Positions 19,531 through 29,822 of a stretch of DNA of 64,000 bases are shown here, piece by piece. Origin of the DNA: Blastococcus sp. PRF04-17 (GTDB taxonomy: Bacteria; Actinomycetota; Actinomycetes; Mycobacteriales; Geodermatophilaceae); the NCBI RefSeq assembly GCF_023016265.1, contig NZ_CP095412.1, positions 4,092,001 through 4,156,000 on the forward strand. The letters are read 5' to 3'. The notes beneath the pieces are model-generated. The model was not told the DNA's origin. It did not search any database and was given only the letters and a program-made list of their open reading frames with translations. The translations under genes were made by a program, and so were the position numbers. Every line of letters begins with the position of its first letter. The stretch's first letter is position 1.

Positions 19531-21026
19531 CGCTGCCCGACCTGTTCGGGCACCTCCACCGCGCGGCGGAGGATCTTCCCCGTGGGCCCCTTCGGCAGGC
19601 TGTCCACGAGCCACAGGTGCCGCGGGTACTTGTAGGCGGCGACCCGCGCCTTGACGAACTCGCGCAGCTCCTCGGGATCTGCCGTGGCGTCCGGCTTCAG
19701 TGCCACGGCCGCGGCGACCTCCTCGCCCAGCTCGGGGTGCGCGACGCCGATGCAGGCGGCCTCGGCCACCGCCGGGTGCTCGTAGAGCGCCTCTTCGATC
19801 TCCCGCGGGTACACGTTGTAGCCGCCGCGGATGATCATCTCCTTCTTGCGGTCCACGATGAAGAAGTAGCCGTCCTCGTCCTGACGCGCCAGGTCGCCGG
19901 TGCGGAACCAGCCGTCCGGGATCGACTTCGCCGTCTCCTCGGCCTTGCCCCAGTAGCCCCGCATCACGTTCTCGCCCCGGATCGCGATCTCGCCGACCTC
20001 GCCCGGGGTGACGTCCTTGCCGTCGTCGTCGACCAGGCGCATCTCCACGCCGGCGATGGGGGTGCCGATCGACCCGGGCTTCCGCTCGGCGTGCGGGTGG
20101 TTGAACGAGGCGACCGGCGAGGTCTCGGACAGGCCGTAGCCCTCGAGGATGACGCAGCCGAACTTCTCCTCGAAGGCGCGCATGACCTCGACCGGCATCG
20201 CCGAGCCGCCCGAGACGCACAACCGCAGGCTGGAGACGTCCTGGGTGCCGGCGACGGGGGAGTGCAGCACCCCGGCGAACATGGTCGGCACGCCCTCGAA
20301 GATCGTGACCTTGTCCCGGTCGATGACCGACAGCGCCTTCGCGCCGTCGAACCGGGGGATGAGCGTCAGGGTCGAGCCGCGCAGGACGGCGGTGTTGAGG
20401 CCGCAGGTCAGGCCGAAGACGTGGAACAGCGGCAGGCAGCCCATGATCACGTCGTCGGCGGTGTTCTCGGCGAGCGTCTCGGCCGTCGTCCGGCAGTTGC
20501 CCGACAGGTTGGCGTGCGTCAGCTCGGCGCCCTTGGGCTGGCCGGTGGTGCCCGAGGTGTAGAGGATGACCGCGAGGTCGTCCCCGGCCCGCTCGACGGC
20601 GGCGTCGAGGGGCTCGGCGTCCATCAGCGCCTCCGGCAGCGCCGGGCCCACGGTGACCGCGTCCACGCCGACCGTCGCGGCCGCCTCCGTCACCGGCTCG
20701 GCCGGCTCGAGCGCGACGACCAGTCGCGCCCCGGAGTCCCGCAGGTAGTACTCGACCTCGCGGGCCTTGAGCAGCGGGTTCATCGGGACGACGGCGGCGC
20801 CGGCCAGGAGCGCACCGTAGAAGACGACGGGGAACGACAGCACGTTCGGCACGACCATGCCGACGCGGTCGCCGGGGGTGACGCCGCGCGCCCGCAGCGA
20901 GCCGGCCACCTTCAGGGCGGCGTCACGGAACTGGCCGTAGGTCAGGACCGCGTCGTCCATCTTCAGGGCCGGGTGGTCGGGATCGTTGGCGGCGGTGTCC
21001 AGCAGGTTCTGGCCGAGATTGGTCAC
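19527..21026 (-). CDS. fadD: long-chain-fatty-acid-CoA ligase (acyl-CoA synthetase)
   Basis: 499 aa. ANL superfamily: P-loop [16 protein letters not shown] near residue 155, GYGLSETSP near 295, GWFRTGDLA near 370 and the catalytic Lys in PTGKILRR close to the C-terminus. It adenylates a fatty acid and loads it onto CoA. The start is GTG 21026 with GGAGGAG seven bases upstream. It is the first gene of the fadD-phasin-phaC-GNAT operon, so it may feed acyl-CoA to polyester or beta-oxidation. It is divergent from an SDR gene. Confidence 0.93.
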   Translation of the reverse strand: MTNLGQNLLDTAANDPDHPALKMDDAVLTYGQFRDAALKVAGSLRARGVTPGDRVGMVVPNVLSFPVVFYGALLAGAAVVPMNPLLKAREVEYYLRDSGARLVVALEPAEPVTEAAATVGVDAVTVGPALPEALMDAEPLDAAVERAGDDLAVILYTSGTTGQPKGAELTHANLSGNCRTTAETLAENTADDVIMGCLPLFHVFGLTCGLNTAVLRGSTLTLIPRFDGAKALSVIDRDKVTIFEGVPTMFAGVLHSPVAGTQDVSSLRLCVSGGSAMPVEVMRAFEEKFGCVILEGYGLSETSPVASFNHPHAERKPGSIGTPIAGVEMRLVDDDGKDVTPGEVGEIAIRGENVMRGYWGKAEETAKSIPDGWFRTGDLARQDEDGYFFIVDRKKEMIIRGGYNVYPREIEEALYEHPAVAEAACIGVAHPELGEEVAAAVALKPDATADPEELREFVKARVAAYKYPRHLWLVDSLPKGPTGKILRRAVEVPEQVGQR

Positions 21027-21143
21027 GGTCGGGCTCCTCCCCCTCGAGGCCGGGACCCGGCCCTACCCGGGCGGGAGGTGACCTACCCCACGTCCTGACT
21101 ACCGTCCTGGGAACGAGCACGATCGACGACAGGAGCTGACCCG

Positions 21144-21914
21144 GTGGCGGACCGCACCATCCTTGACATGTTCCGGCTCGACGGCCGGGTGGCGATCGTG
21201 ACGGGGGCCTCGTCGGGCCTCGGCGTCGTCTTCGCCCGCACGCTCGCCGAGGCCGGCGCCGACGTCGTCCTCGGCGCTCGCCGGGTGGACCGGCTGGCGG
21301 CGACGCAGCAGGCGGTGGAGGAGGCGGGCCGCCGCGCGATCTCCGTGGCCACCGACGTGGCGCGGCCCGACGACTGCCAGGCGCTCGTCGACGCGGCCAT
21401 GGCCGAGTTCGGCCGCGTCGACGTCCTGGTGAACAACGCGGGCATCGGGACGGCGGCGCCGGCGACCCGGGAGACCCCGGAGCAGTTCCGCCAGGTGATC
21501 GACGTCAACCTCAACGGCTGCTACTGGATGGCTCAGGCGTGCGGCCGGGTGATGCAGCCGGGGAGCTCGATCGTGAACATCTCCAGCGTGCTCGGGCTGA
21601 CCACCGCGGGTCTGCCGCAGGCCGCCTACGCGGCGAGCAAGGCCGGGCTGATCGGGCTGACCCGCGACCTGGCCCAGCAGTGGACCGGCCGCAAGGGCAT
21701 CCGGGTCAACGCGCTGGCGCCCGGCTTCTTCGAGTCCGAGATGACCGACCAGTACCCCGAGGGCTACCTGGAGTCGCAGCTCGCGCGCGTGCTGGTCGGG
21801 CGCAAGGGCGATCCCAGGGAGCTCGCGGCCGCGCTGATCTTCCTGGTGAGCGACGCCGGCGGGTACGTCACCGGCACCACCCTCCCGGTCGAGGGCGGGA
21901 TGCTGACCAGCTGA
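21144..21914 (+). CDS. short-chain dehydrogenase/reductase
   Basis: 256 aa, classical SDR. Cofactor loop TGASSGLG near residue 20, NNAG near 94, catalytic Ser in NISSVLG and Tyr-x3-Lys in YAASKAG, and the substrate loop after ALAPGFFESEMT. The sequence around the second strand (LGARRVDR) favours NADP(H). It oxidises or reduces an alcohol or ketone; an acetoacetyl-CoA-reductase-like role is possible because of the neighbouring PHA genes but unproven. The start is GTG 21144 with AGGAG nine bases upstream; a TACCGT hexamer sits at 21100-21105. Confidence 0.9.
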   Translation: MADRTILDMFRLDGRVAIVTGASSGLGVVFARTLAEAGADVVLGARRVDRLAATQQAVEEAGRRAISVATDVARPDDCQALVDAAMAEFGRVDVLVNNAGIGTAAPATRETPEQFRQVIDVNLNGCYWMAQACGRVMQPGSSIVNISSVLGLTTAGLPQAAYAASKAGLIGLTRDLAQQWTGRKGIRVNALAPGFFESEMTDQYPEGYLESQLARVLVGRKGDPRELAAALIFLVSDAGGYVTGTTLPVEGGMLTS

Positions 21915-21944
21915 GCTCTGTCGTCACCCACCCACCCCGGCCGA

Positions 21945-22832
21945 TCAGCCCGCCCGGGCGAACAACGCGGTCATCCGGTCGAGCAGCTGCGGCCACACCG
22001 CGCGCGGCAGGTCGTGGCCCATGCCATCGACGACGAGCAGGTCGCAGTCGGGGATCGCCGCCGCGGTGGCCCGGCCGCCGGTCACGTTCACCAGCGCGTC
22101 CTCCGCGCCGTGGATGACCAGCGTCGGCACCGCGATCTTCCGCAGCTCCGGAGTGCGGTCGGGCGTCGTGAGGATCGCGGCCAGCTGGCGGGCCACACCG
22201 GCCGGGTCGTAGGCCCGGTCGAAGGAGAGGCCGGCCCGGTCGCGCAGCGCGGACTCGTCGAACTCGAACCCGGGCGACCCGATCACGCGGTAGGTGTCCA
22301 CGACGCGCTGGATCGCCGCGTCGCGGTCACCGGCCGGGGGAGCGAGGAGGACGCCGAGCGCGGCGTCGTTCGGCGACCCGACCGAGGGGTCGCCGGTGGT
22401 CGACATGATCGACGTCAGGGTGGCGACCCGCTCCGGGGCCCGGAGCGCCACGAGCTGGGCGATCATGCCGCCCATCGAGGCACCGACCAGGTGCACGCGG
22501 TCCAGGGCGAGGGCGTCGAGGAGGCCGATGGTGTCGTCGGCCAGGTCCGCGAGACCGTAGGCGACCGACGAGGTGTCGCCGCCGAGGACGGACATGACGT
22601 CGGGCGCGCCGGCGTCGTGCAGGTGGGTGGACAGCCCGATGTCGCGGTTGTCGAAGCGGACGACGAAGTACCCGCGTCCGGCCAGGTCGCGGCAGAAGTC
22701 GTCGGGCCAGCCGATCATCTGCGTGGCCAGGCCCATGACCAGGAGCACCGGGGGGTCCTCCCGGCGGCCGAACGTCTCGTAGGCGATCTCGATCTCGCCC
22801 ACCTGGACCCGCTGGACCGCCTCGGTCGTCAT
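21945..22832 (-). CDS. alpha/beta hydrolase
   Basis: 295 aa. Single alpha/beta-hydrolase domain with nucleophile Ser in VGASMGGMIAQ (about residue 116), Asp in HGAEDALV and His in GMGHDLP. It resembles the TAP-like/aclacinomycin-esterase group (FDNRDIGLST near residue 60). The substrate is unknown. ATG 22832 follows TACCGT (22844-22839) by six bases with no ribosome binding site: a leaderless start. It converges on the SDR gene with a 30-base gap. Confidence 0.88.
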   Translation of the reverse strand: MTTEAVQRVQVGEIEIAYETFGRREDPPVLLVMGLATQMIGWPDDFCRDLAGRGYFVVRFDNRDIGLSTHLHDAGAPDVMSVLGGDTSSVAYGLADLADDTIGLLDALALDRVHLVGASMGGMIAQLVALRAPERVATLTSIMSTTGDPSVGSPNDAALGVLLAPPAGDRDAAIQRVVDTYRVIGSPGFEFDESALRDRAGLSFDRAYDPAGVARQLAAILTTPDRTPELRKIAVPTLVIHGAEDALVNVTGGRATAAAIPDCDLLVVDGMGHDLPRAVWPQLLDRMTALFARAG

Positions 22833-22984
22833 GGCGGGACGGTAGCTCCGGGCCCGAGCGGCTCCGGCGCCGGGTGCAGGCGTCGTCCGACGGTGCGGGG
22901 TGCCGATACGGGCAGCTCGTCGACACGGTCACCCGCGCGGACGGAGCTCGGGACGCTCGGGTCGGGATCCGCCAGGATCGCCGG

Positions 22985-23659
22985 ATGACTGCTCCGCGCC
23001 GGTCGCACCCGGTTCCTGCCGCGCTGTTGCTCGTCCTCGGCGCGGTGACCTGGGTGCCGGCCCGCTACGGCGTGATGACGACCTGGGACGAGCCGTGGCT
23101 CGGCCTGGACTACACCGCCTGGAACCGGGGCATGCTCATTCCCCTCCTGCTGTTCGCCGGGGGCGCGATCACCGCCGCGCGGACAGCCGCCGCACGGGCC
23201 GCCGCCGTCGCGTGGTCGGCCGTGGCCACCGGCTTCTCCCTCTCCTGGGTCGGCGTCGCCGTCGAGTTCGTCCTCGGCGGTGGCCTGCACGGCGGACCGC
23301 GCGACCTGGCCGTCGGCGGCTGGACGATCTACCTGATCGGCACGGCCGTCACCGCCGTCGGCGCGCTCGCACTCGGTGCCGCGCTGGTCAGGAGGAACAG
23401 CAGCATCGCCGTGGCCGCCGTCGTCGCCGGCGTGGCGATCCTCGCCTGGCCGCCGCTGCTCGCCGCCTCACTCGACCGCCTGGCTGTCGTCGACCAGCTG
23501 CTCGTCGGCCTGGCCTGGGGCGTCGTGGGGCTCCATCTGAGGCCGCCGGCCGGGTCCGGCAGTGCCGCCAGCCGCGGTACCGGCATGTCGGGAACGGCCC
23601 GGGACAGCGGCTCCGATCGACGAGACAGGTCTGTCGGCCCATTCCTGGACCGACCATGA
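22985..23659 (+). CDS. hypothetical membrane protein
   Basis: 224 aa, no family recognised. It has a signal-anchor-like first helix (about 9-28), then hydrophobic segments near 48-64, 70-95, 110-135 and 140-165, giving about five membrane passes. A charged, disordered tail rich in Gly, Ser and Arg follows residue 188. A conserved-looking motif WDEPWLGLDYTAWNRG lies between helices 1 and 2. The gene runs towards tRNA-Arg and stops 10 bases short of it. The Met at 22985 is the likely start. Function unknown. Confidence 0.65.
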   Translation: MTAPRRSHPVPAALLLVLGAVTWVPARYGVMTTWDEPWLGLDYTAWNRGMLIPLLLFAGGAITAARTAAARAAAVAWSAVATGFSLSWVGVAVEFVLGGGLHGGPRDLAVGGWTIYLIGTAVTAVGALALGAALVRRNSSIAVAAVVAGVAILAWPPLLAASLDRLAVVDQLLVGLAWGVVGLHLRPPAGSGSAASRGTGMSGTARDSGSDRRDRSVGPFLDRP

Positions 23660-23669
23660 GAACCAGGGG

Positions 23670-23741
23670 TGCCCCCGGCAGGATTCGAACCTGCGCACCC
23701 GCCTCCGGAGGGCGGTGCTCTATCCCCTGAGCTACGGGGGC
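23670..23741 (-). tRNA. tRNA-Arg (anticodon CCG)
   Basis: All arms can be folded on the minus strand: acceptor 23741-23735 pairs with 23677-23671, the D stem is GCTC/GAGC, the anticodon stem is CCGCC/GGCGG with loop CTCCGGA (anticodon CCG), and the T arm is GCAGG-TTCGAAT-CCTGC. Base 23670 is the discriminator A. CCA is not encoded. It reads CGG codons, which are abundant at this GC content. Confidence 0.97.
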
Positions 23742-23809
23742 TCGTGGTGGTGGGGCGGGAAAGAAGTTACCAGCCGCCCGACCGACCACGGGCACGGGCC
23801 ACGTGACGG

Positions 23810-24466
23810 CTACGGCGCCGGCAGCGGCGTCCCGCCCCGCTCGGCGAGCATGCCGGCCATCAGGTTCGTCTCGGCCGACTGCGACCGGACCATGCTGCCG
23901 GCCAGGCTCCGCACGGCCGGCTCCTGCGCGTGCTGCGCGGCGTACTCGGCCATCTCCCTGCCGCCCTGGTGGTGCCGGATCATCAGCCGCAGGAACTCCA
24001 CGTCGAACTCGGTGCCGGACAGCTCGCGGAGGTCGGCGAGCTCCTGCTGCGTAGCCATCCCGGGCATCAGCCCGCCCTCGCCCATCGCGTGGCCGGCGTG
24101 GTCACCCTCACCCATCCAGCCCATGACGTCGCCGCCGGTCGGCTGCAGGCCCCAGAGGCTCAGCCAGCCCTGCATCCGCCCGGTCTGGTTCGTCTGGGTC
24201 GCGGAGATGTCGAACGCCAGGCCGCGGACGGCCCGGTCCTCGCTGCGCTCGAGCGCCAGGTTGGCCATCTGGACGCCCTGCAGGTGGTGCCGCGCCATGT
24301 CTCGGGAGAACCCGACATCGACGGAGTCCGCCGAGGGAACGGCGGAGCGGCCGATGCCGAGCGCGACGGCCAGCCCGCCGCCGAGCGCCACCAGGCCGAC
24401 GGCGATCACGGCCAGGAGCGCCGTGCGCAGTGCGCGCGGGCGCGGCTCGGCGGGCGCAGCGGTCAC
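23810..24466 (-). CDS. DUF305 domain-containing protein, membrane-anchored
   Basis: 218 aa. An N-terminal membrane segment (about residues 12-40) is followed by two DUF305 helical repeats with metal-type motifs: RDMARHHLQGVQMA near residue 56 and MIRHHQGGREMAEYA near 160. A Met/His-rich stretch (MGWMGEGDHAGHAMGE) lies between them. The fold is a ferritin-like four-helix bundle; roles in copper or other metal handling are proposed for the family but unproven. GTG 24466 overlaps the DUF3105 stop (GTGA), so the two are coupled and probably work together outside the membrane. Confidence 0.9.
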   Translation of the reverse strand: MTAAPAEPRPRALRTALLAVIAVGLVALGGGLAVALGIGRSAVPSADSVDVGFSRDMARHHLQGVQMANLALERSEDRAVRGLAFDISATQTNQTGRMQGWLSLWGLQPTGGDVMGWMGEGDHAGHAMGEGGLMPGMATQQELADLRELSGTEFDVEFLRLMIRHHQGGREMAEYAAQHAQEPAVRSLAGSMVRSQSAETNLMAGMLAERGGTPLPAP

Positions 24467-25200
24467 TGCGGGGCGACCTCGGCCGGCGTCGGGTTCGCGG
24501 CGAACGTCGGGTTCTCGCAGCTGGCGCCCGGTTCCGGCGTGAACTCGCTGTTCAGGGTCAGGAAGTCCGCGAACTGCTTGAGTCGTTCGTCGGTCGCGTC
24601 GTCCACCTTGAGCTGGTGGCCCCACGACTGGATGCTCACCGGGGAGTCCTGGCCCACGTAGGGGGACAGCATTCGGCCGGGCTCGTTCTCGACCAGCTCC
24701 GCGAGCGTGGCGATGTCCTCGTCGGTGACCTCGTCGGGGTTGTAGGTGACCCAGACGGCGCCGTGCTCGAGGCTGTGCACCGCGTTCTCGTGGCGGATGT
24801 CGACGTCGTACACGGTCCCGGTGCAGTCGGCCCAGTCCGGCGGAGGCGCGTGCGGGCCGCCGACGGGCGGGGACTCGGAGTACTCGACCGTGGTGACGAC
24901 GTGCTCCTGGCCGGCGGCGTAGTCGTAGGACCGGATGCCCTCGATCTCGTCGACGCTCTCGATCCGGTTGGCGTTGGCCTCGTTGACCTTGATCACCGCG
25001 TAGGTGATGACCGCGGCGGCGAAGACCACGACGGCGATCGCCGCGGCGATCAGTCCCCAGGGCCGCTGCGGCGCGACGACGTTCGCGGCCGGACGGGTCC
25101 GCCCGCCCTTCCCGTTCCGCGTCCCGGTGGCGGCGGCGCCGGACCGTGAGGACCCGCTGCGCTTCGCGGTCGCGGGGGCGTTCTTGCGGTCCTGGGCCAA
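24463..25200 (-). CDS. DUF3105 domain-containing membrane protein
   Basis: 245 aa from TTG 25200. A basic, Ala/Gly/Ser-rich cytoplasmic tail (1-45), one membrane helix (about 50-70), then an extracytoplasmic DUF3105 domain with GGPHAPPPDWADC near 115, LEHGAVWVTYNPDEV near 145 and Cys near the end. The start is decided by GAGGAG five bases before TTG; the GTG at 25206 overlaps that site and is too close. Partner of the DUF305 protein downstream (four-base overlap). The family function is unknown. It is divergent from argS. Confidence 0.88.
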   Translation of the reverse strand: MAQDRKNAPATAKRSGSSRSGAAATGTRNGKGGRTRPAANVVAPQRPWGLIAAAIAVVVFAAAVITYAVIKVNEANANRIESVDEIEGIRSYDYAAGQEHVVTTVEYSESPPVGGPHAPPPDWADCTGTVYDVDIRHENAVHSLEHGAVWVTYNPDEVTDEDIATLAELVENEPGRMLSPYVGQDSPVSIQSWGHQLKVDDATDERLKQFADFLTLNSEFTPEPGASCENPTFAANPTPAEVAPQ

Positions 25201-25360
25201 AGCCACTCCTCGTGCTGCGTCCCGCGGCTGCCCGCGGCGGCGGTCCGGACGCCGTCGATCGGCCTTCCTCGGCACCCACTGTAGGTGGGCAACCTGAGGG
25301 GACCCTGGCAATCGCACGTCGGAGGCGGGGCGGGCCGACGGGGCGGTTCTCCGCGGTCAG

Positions 25361-25375
25361 TACGCTCGACGGGTG
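25361..25375 (+). promoter_or_regulatory. -10 hexamer and leaderless start of argS
   Basis: TACGCT at 25361-25366 lies six bases before the GTG start at 25373 and no ribosome binding site is present. Transcription would start at or next to the GTG, giving a leaderless mRNA for the whole argS-thrB operon. A -35 element is not obvious. Confidence 0.5.
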
Positions 25376-27046
25376 ACACCGGAGCAGCTGCAGGACGTCG
25401 TCCGGACCGCCGTCGGGGCGGTCGCGGGCCGAGGCGCGCTGCCCGTCGAGGTCCCCTCCGAGGTGGTCGTCGAACGCCCCAAGAACCCGGAGCACGGCGA
25501 CTACGCGACCAATGTCGCCCTCCGCCTGGCCAAGCCGGCCGGGCGGCCGCCCCGCGCTGTCGCCGAGTTGCTCGCCGAGGAACTGCAGGCCCAGGCCGGC
25601 ATCGAGCGCGTCGACGTCGCCGGGCCCGGCTTCCTCAACATCACCCTCGCGCAGGGCGCACTGGGGACGATCGCGGTCGATGCCGTGACGGCCGGCGAGG
25701 GCTACGGCCGCACCGACGTGCTCGCCGGCCAGCGGCTGAACCTGGAGTTCGTCTCGGCGAACCCGACCGGGCCGGTCACGCTCGGTTCCACGCGGTGGGC
25801 CGCCGTCGGCGACGCCATGGCCCGGCTCCTGGAGTCGAGCGGCGCGTCGGTCAGCCGCGAGTACTACGTCAACGACGCCGGCGCCCAGATCGAGCGGTTC
25901 GCCCGCAGCCTGCAGGCGGCGGCACTGGGCCGGCCGGTGCCCGAGGACGGCTACCAGGGCGACTACGTCGACGTCGTCGCGCAGCAGGTCGTCGGCGGCA
26001 CAGCGGGGCTGCTCGACCTCCCGGAGGACGAACAGGTCGCGGTGTTCGCCGACCGGGGCGTCGCGGCGATGGTCTCCGACATCCGCACCACCCTCGACGA
26101 CTTCGGTGTGCACTTCGACACGTTCTTCTCCGAGCGGACGCTGCACGAGTCCGGCGCCCTGGAGAAGGCGGTGGCCCGGCTGCGGGAGCAGGGGCACGTC
26201 TTCGAGTCCGACGGCGCCGTCTGGCTGCGGACGACGGACTTCGGGGACGACAAGGACCGGGTGCTGATCAAGGCCGGCGGTGAGCCGACCTACTTCGCCG
26301 CCGACTGCGCCTACTACCTGGACAAGCGCTCGCGGGGCTTCGACCGGGTCGTCATCATGCTGGGCGCCGACCACTCCGGTTACGTCGGCCGGTACAAGGC
26401 GCTGGTCGCCGCCGCCGGCGACGACCCGGACGCGCACCTGGAGATCCTGATCGGGCAGCTGGTGAACCTGGTCAAGGACGGCGAGCCGGTCCGGATGAGC
26501 AAGCGCAAGGGCAACTTCGTGCTGCTCACCGACCTGGTCGACGCGGTCGGCCGCGATGCGGCCCGCTACGCGCTGGCCCGCGCCTCGGTGGACCAGCCGA
26601 TCGACATTGACGCCGATCTGTGGAGCAGGCAGACCAACGACAACCCGGTCTTCTACGTGCAGTACGCGCACGCCCGGATCTCCTCGGTGCTGCGCAACGC
26701 GGGCGACCTCGGCCTGACCACGAGCCTCACCCCGCCCGCCCCGGGAGACGTCGACGTCGCGCAGCTCACCCACGACCGGGAGAACGACCTGCTGCGGGCC
26801 ATCGGCGAGTTCCCGCGCGTGCTGTCGACGGCCGCCGAACTGCGGGCGCCGCACCGGGTGGCCCGCTACCTCGAGGAGCTGGCGGGTACCTACCACCGCT
26901 TCTACGATGCCTGCCGGGTCCTGCCCCGCGGCGACGAGGAGGCCGGCCCGCTGACCACCGCCCGGCTGTGGCTGTGCGCCGCGACGGCGACGGTCCTGCG
27001 CAACGGTCTCGGTGTGCTCGGCGTGAGCGCTCCGGAGCGGATGTGA
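25373..27046 (+). CDS. argS: arginyl-tRNA synthetase
   Basis: 557 aa, class I synthetase that charges tRNA-Arg in the cytoplasm. The N-terminal additional domain is followed by the HIGH-equivalent region ([20 protein letters not shown], about 125-144), the KMSKS equivalent VRMSKRKGN near 375 and a C-terminal all-helical anticodon domain ending in [12 protein letters not shown], the conserved ArgS tail. First gene of a five-gene operon; its stop overlaps the lysA start as GTGA. Leaderless start likely. Confidence 0.97.
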   Translation: MTPEQLQDVVRTAVGAVAGRGALPVEVPSEVVVERPKNPEHGDYATNVALRLAKPAGRPPRAVAELLAEELQAQAGIERVDVAGPGFLNITLAQGALGTIAVDAVTAGEGYGRTDVLAGQRLNLEFVSANPTGPVTLGSTRWAAVGDAMARLLESSGASVSREYYVNDAGAQIERFARSLQAAALGRPVPEDGYQGDYVDVVAQQVVGGTAGLLDLPEDEQVAVFADRGVAAMVSDIRTTLDDFGVHFDTFFSERTLHESGALEKAVARLREQGHVFESDGAVWLRTTDFGDDKDRVLIKAGGEPTYFAADCAYYLDKRSRGFDRVVIMLGADHSGYVGRYKALVAAAGDDPDAHLEILIGQLVNLVKDGEPVRMSKRKGNFVLLTDLVDAVGRDAARYALARASVDQPIDIDADLWSRQTNDNPVFYVQYAHARISSVLRNAGDLGLTTSLTPPAPGDVDVAQLTHDRENDLLRAIGEFPRVLSTAAELRAPHRVARYLEELAGTYHRFYDACRVLPRGDEEAGPLTTARLWLCAATATVLRNGLGVLGVSAPERM

Positions 27047-28536
27047 GAGCGCACCCCGCGGGGCCGCTGCACGGGAACATCTCCCCGCCCACGGCCGCCG
27101 GTGCCCCGCCGGCGGACCCCGGTGCGCTCGACCCGCACGTCTGGCCCCGGTCCGCCGAGCGCGTCGACGGCGTGCTGCACCTGGGTGGCCGGCCGGTCAC
27201 CGAGCTGGCGAGGGAGCACGGCACGCCGCTGTTCGTGCTCGACGAGGGCGACTTCCGGGGCCGCGCCGGCGACTTCGCCGCCGCGTTCGCCGACGCCGAC
27301 GTGCACTACGCGTCCAAGGCGTTCCTCTGCGGCCAGGTCGCCCGGTGGATCGCCGACGACGGTCTGCACCTCGACGCCTGCAGCGGCAACGAGCTGGCGC
27401 TGGCGCTGGCGGCCGGGTTCCCCGCCGAGCGCATCGCCCTGCACGGCAACAACAAGTCGCTCGTCGAGCTCCAGCTGGCGGTCGACGCCGGGATCGGGCA
27501 CGTCGTCGTCGACTCCTTCGACGAGATCGACCGGCTGGTCCCGCTGGCCCGCGCCCGAACCCAGGACGGCGGACCGCCGGTGCCGGTGCTCATCCGCTCG
27601 ACGGTGGGCATCGAGGCGCACACCCACGAGTTCATCGCCACCGCCCACGAGGACCAGAAGTTCGGTTTCTCCCTCGCGACCGGTGACGCGCTCGCCGCCG
27701 CCCGCCGGGTGATCGAGGAGCCGGCACTGCGGCTGACCGGCCTGCACAGCCACATCGGCTCCCAGATCTTCGACACCGCAGGCTTCGAGGCCGCCGCGCA
27801 CCGGGTCGTCGGGTTGCTGGCCGCCGTCCGCCGGGAGACGGGGGAGACCCTCGAGGAGCTCAACCTCGGCGGCGGCTTCGGCATCGCCTACCTGCCCGAG
27901 GACGACCCGGTCAGCCCCGCCGACATCGCCGCCCGGCTGCGCTCCGTCGTCGCCGCCGAGTGCGCCGAGCAAGGCCTGCCGGTGCCTCGTCTGGCCGTCG
28001 AGCCCGGCCGCGCGATCGCGGGCCCCGGCACGGTCACCCTGTACGAGATCGGCACCATCAAGCCGGTGCGGCTGGGCGCCAGCGGCGCGCCGGGCACCCC
28101 GCTGGTGCGCAACTACGTGTCGGTGGACGGCGGGATGAGCGACAACATCCGCACCGCGCTCTACGACGCGAGCTACACCTGCGTGCTGGCCAACCGGACC
28201 TCCGACGCCCCGCCGGCGCTGTGCCGGGTCGTCGGCAAGCACTGCGAGAGCGGCGACATCCTGGTCCGCGACCTGTGGCTGCCCTCCGACGTGCAGGCCG
28301 GCGACCTGCTGGCCGTCGCCGCCACCGGCGCCTACTGCTGGTCGATGGCGAGCAACTACAACTACCTGCTCAAGCCGCCGGTGGTCGCCGTTCGCGACGG
28401 TGCCGCGACCGAGATCGTGCGCCGCCAGACGCTGGCCGACGTGTTCGCCCTCGACGCCGTCCTGGCCGACCAGGCGGCCCCCTCGCCGGCGCCGTCCCAG
28501 CCCGCCCCCGAGCACCCCGTGGGAGCCCGCTCGTGA
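27043..28536 (+). CDS. lysA: diaminopimelate decarboxylase
   Basis: 497 aa. Last step of lysine synthesis: meso-diaminopimelate to lysine plus CO2, PLP-dependent. Fold III decarboxylase: PLP Lys92 in [16 protein letters not shown] (phosphate binding side), [16 protein letters not shown] and the active-site Cys in [10 protein letters not shown] contributed across the dimer. A 40-residue N-terminal extension with Pro/Ala precedes the domain, as is usual in actinobacteria. It is coupled to argS and hom by GTGA overlaps, as in M. tuberculosis Rv1292-Rv1294. Confidence 0.97.
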   Translation: MRAHPAGPLHGNISPPTAAGAPPADPGALDPHVWPRSAERVDGVLHLGGRPVTELAREHGTPLFVLDEGDFRGRAGDFAAAFADADVHYASKAFLCGQVARWIADDGLHLDACSGNELALALAAGFPAERIALHGNNKSLVELQLAVDAGIGHVVVDSFDEIDRLVPLARARTQDGGPPVPVLIRSTVGIEAHTHEFIATAHEDQKFGFSLATGDALAAARRVIEEPALRLTGLHSHIGSQIFDTAGFEAAAHRVVGLLAAVRRETGETLEELNLGGGFGIAYLPEDDPVSPADIAARLRSVVAAECAEQGLPVPRLAVEPGRAIAGPGTVTLYEIGTIKPVRLGASGAPGTPLVRNYVSVDGGMSDNIRTALYDASYTCVLANRTSDAPPALCRVVGKHCESGDILVRDLWLPSDVQAGDLLAVAATGAYCWSMASNYNYLLKPPVVAVRDGAATEIVRRQTLADVFALDAVLADQAAPSPAPSQPAPEHPVGARS

Positions 28537-29822
28537 AACCCCTCAAGGTGGCGCTGCTCGGCTGCGGCACGGTGGGCAGCGCCGTGCTGCGGCTGGTCTC
28601 CGAGCAGGCCGAGGACCTCGCCGCCCGCATCGGGCGACCGGTCGAGATCGCGGGCATCGCGGTCCGGCGGCCGGCGCACCACCCCGACGTCCCCCAGCAC
28701 CTGCTCACCACGGACGCCGAGTCGCTGGTGACCCGCGAGGACGTCGACCTCGTGGTCGAGGTCATCGGCGGGATCGAGCCGGCGCGCACGCTCCTGCTCG
28801 CCGCCTTCGAGAACGGCAAGTCGGTGGTCAGCGCCAACAAGGCGCTGCTGGCCGACGACGGGCCGAACCTCCATGCGGCCGCGGTCAAGGCCGGCGTCGA
28901 CCTGTACTACGAGGCCGCCGTCGCCGGGGCGATCCCGCTGCTGCGCCCGCTGCGGGAGTCGCTGGCCGGGGACCAGCTGCGCCGTGTCGTCGGGATCGTC
29001 AACGGCACGACCAACTACATCCTCTCGCGGATGGCCGAGACGGGCGCCGGGTTCGCCGAGGCGCTGGCCGAGGCGACCGAGCTGGGCTACGCCGAGGCCG
29101 ACCCGACGGCCGACGTCGACGGGTTCGACGCCGCCGCCAAGGCCGCGATCCTCGCCTCGCTCGCCTTCCACACGCCGGTCGCGGCCGCCGACGTCTACCG
29201 CGAGGGAATCTCGGCGGTGTCGGCGACGGACGTGGCACGGGCCGCCGAGATCGGCTGCACGGTCAAGCTGCTGGCGATCTGCGAGCGGGTCGCCAACGGT
29301 GAGGGCGACTCGGTCGCCGTCCGCGTGCACCCGGCGATGATCCCGACGTCCCACCCCCTGGCCTCGGTCGGCGGCGCCTTCAACGCGGTCTTCGTCGAGG
29401 CGGAGGCCGCCGGCCAGCTGATGTTCTACGGCCAGGGTGCCGGCGGTGAGCCCACCGCCAGCGCCGTCCTCGGCGACCTCGTCGCCGTTGCCCGCAACCG
29501 GGTCACCGGCGCCTCCGGCCCCGCCGCCACCGGGTACGCGAACCTGGCCATCCGGCCGATGGCCGAGACGCCCACGCAGTACCACGTGAGCCTCGACGTC
29601 GCCGACAAGCCCGGTGTCCTCGCGACGGTCGCGCACACCTTCGCCGAGCACGGCGTCAGCATCTCCACGGTGCGCCAGAACGGACACGGCGATGCCGCGA
29701 CACTGGTGATCGTCACCCACAGCGCCCCGGACGCGGCCCTGTCGGCCACTATTGCCGCGCTGCGGGACATGCCCGCGGTGCGCGCTGTGACCAGCGTGCT
29801 GCGCGTCGAGGGGCTGTCATGA
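28533..29822 (+). CDS. hom: homoserine dehydrogenase with ACT domain
   Basis: 429 aa. NAD(P)H-dependent reduction of aspartate semialdehyde to homoserine, the branch to threonine and methionine. Rossmann motif [11 protein letters not shown] near residue 8, catalytic region [10 protein letters not shown] near 165 and [16 protein letters not shown] near 208. A C-terminal ACT domain (about 350-429, starting [15 protein letters not shown]) suggests threonine feedback inhibition. It is a monofunctional enzyme without the aspartokinase fusion seen in E. coli. GTGA and ATGA overlaps with its neighbours. Confidence 0.97.
   Translation: MKPLKVALLGCGTVGSAVLRLVSEQAEDLAARIGRPVEIAGIAVRRPAHHPDVPQHLLTTDAESLVTREDVDLVVEVIGGIEPARTLLLAAFENGKSVVSANKALLADDGPNLHAAAVKAGVDLYYEAAVAGAIPLLRPLRESLAGDQLRRVVGIVNGTTNYILSRMAETGAGFAEALAEATELGYAEADPTADVDGFDAAAKAAILASLAFHTPVAAADVYREGISAVSATDVARAAEIGCTVKLLAICERVANGEGDSVAVRVHPAMIPTSHPLASVGGAFNAVFVEAEAAGQLMFYGQGAGGEPTASAVLGDLVAVARNRVTGASGPAATGYANLAIRPMAETPTQYHVSLDVADKPGVLATVAHTFAEHGVSISTVRQNGHGDAATLVIVTHSAPDAALSATIAALRDMPAVRAVTSVLRVEGLS

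Noticed and set aside
23670-23741. tRNA-Arg as a possible integration site of a mobile element
   Set aside because: No integrase, no repeated tRNA 3' end and no change in base composition on either side.
25201-25372. T-box or other amino-acid leader before argS
   Set aside because: No T-box motif, no leader peptide with repeated Arg or Thr codons, and a -10 element sits directly at the start codon, leaving no leader RNA.
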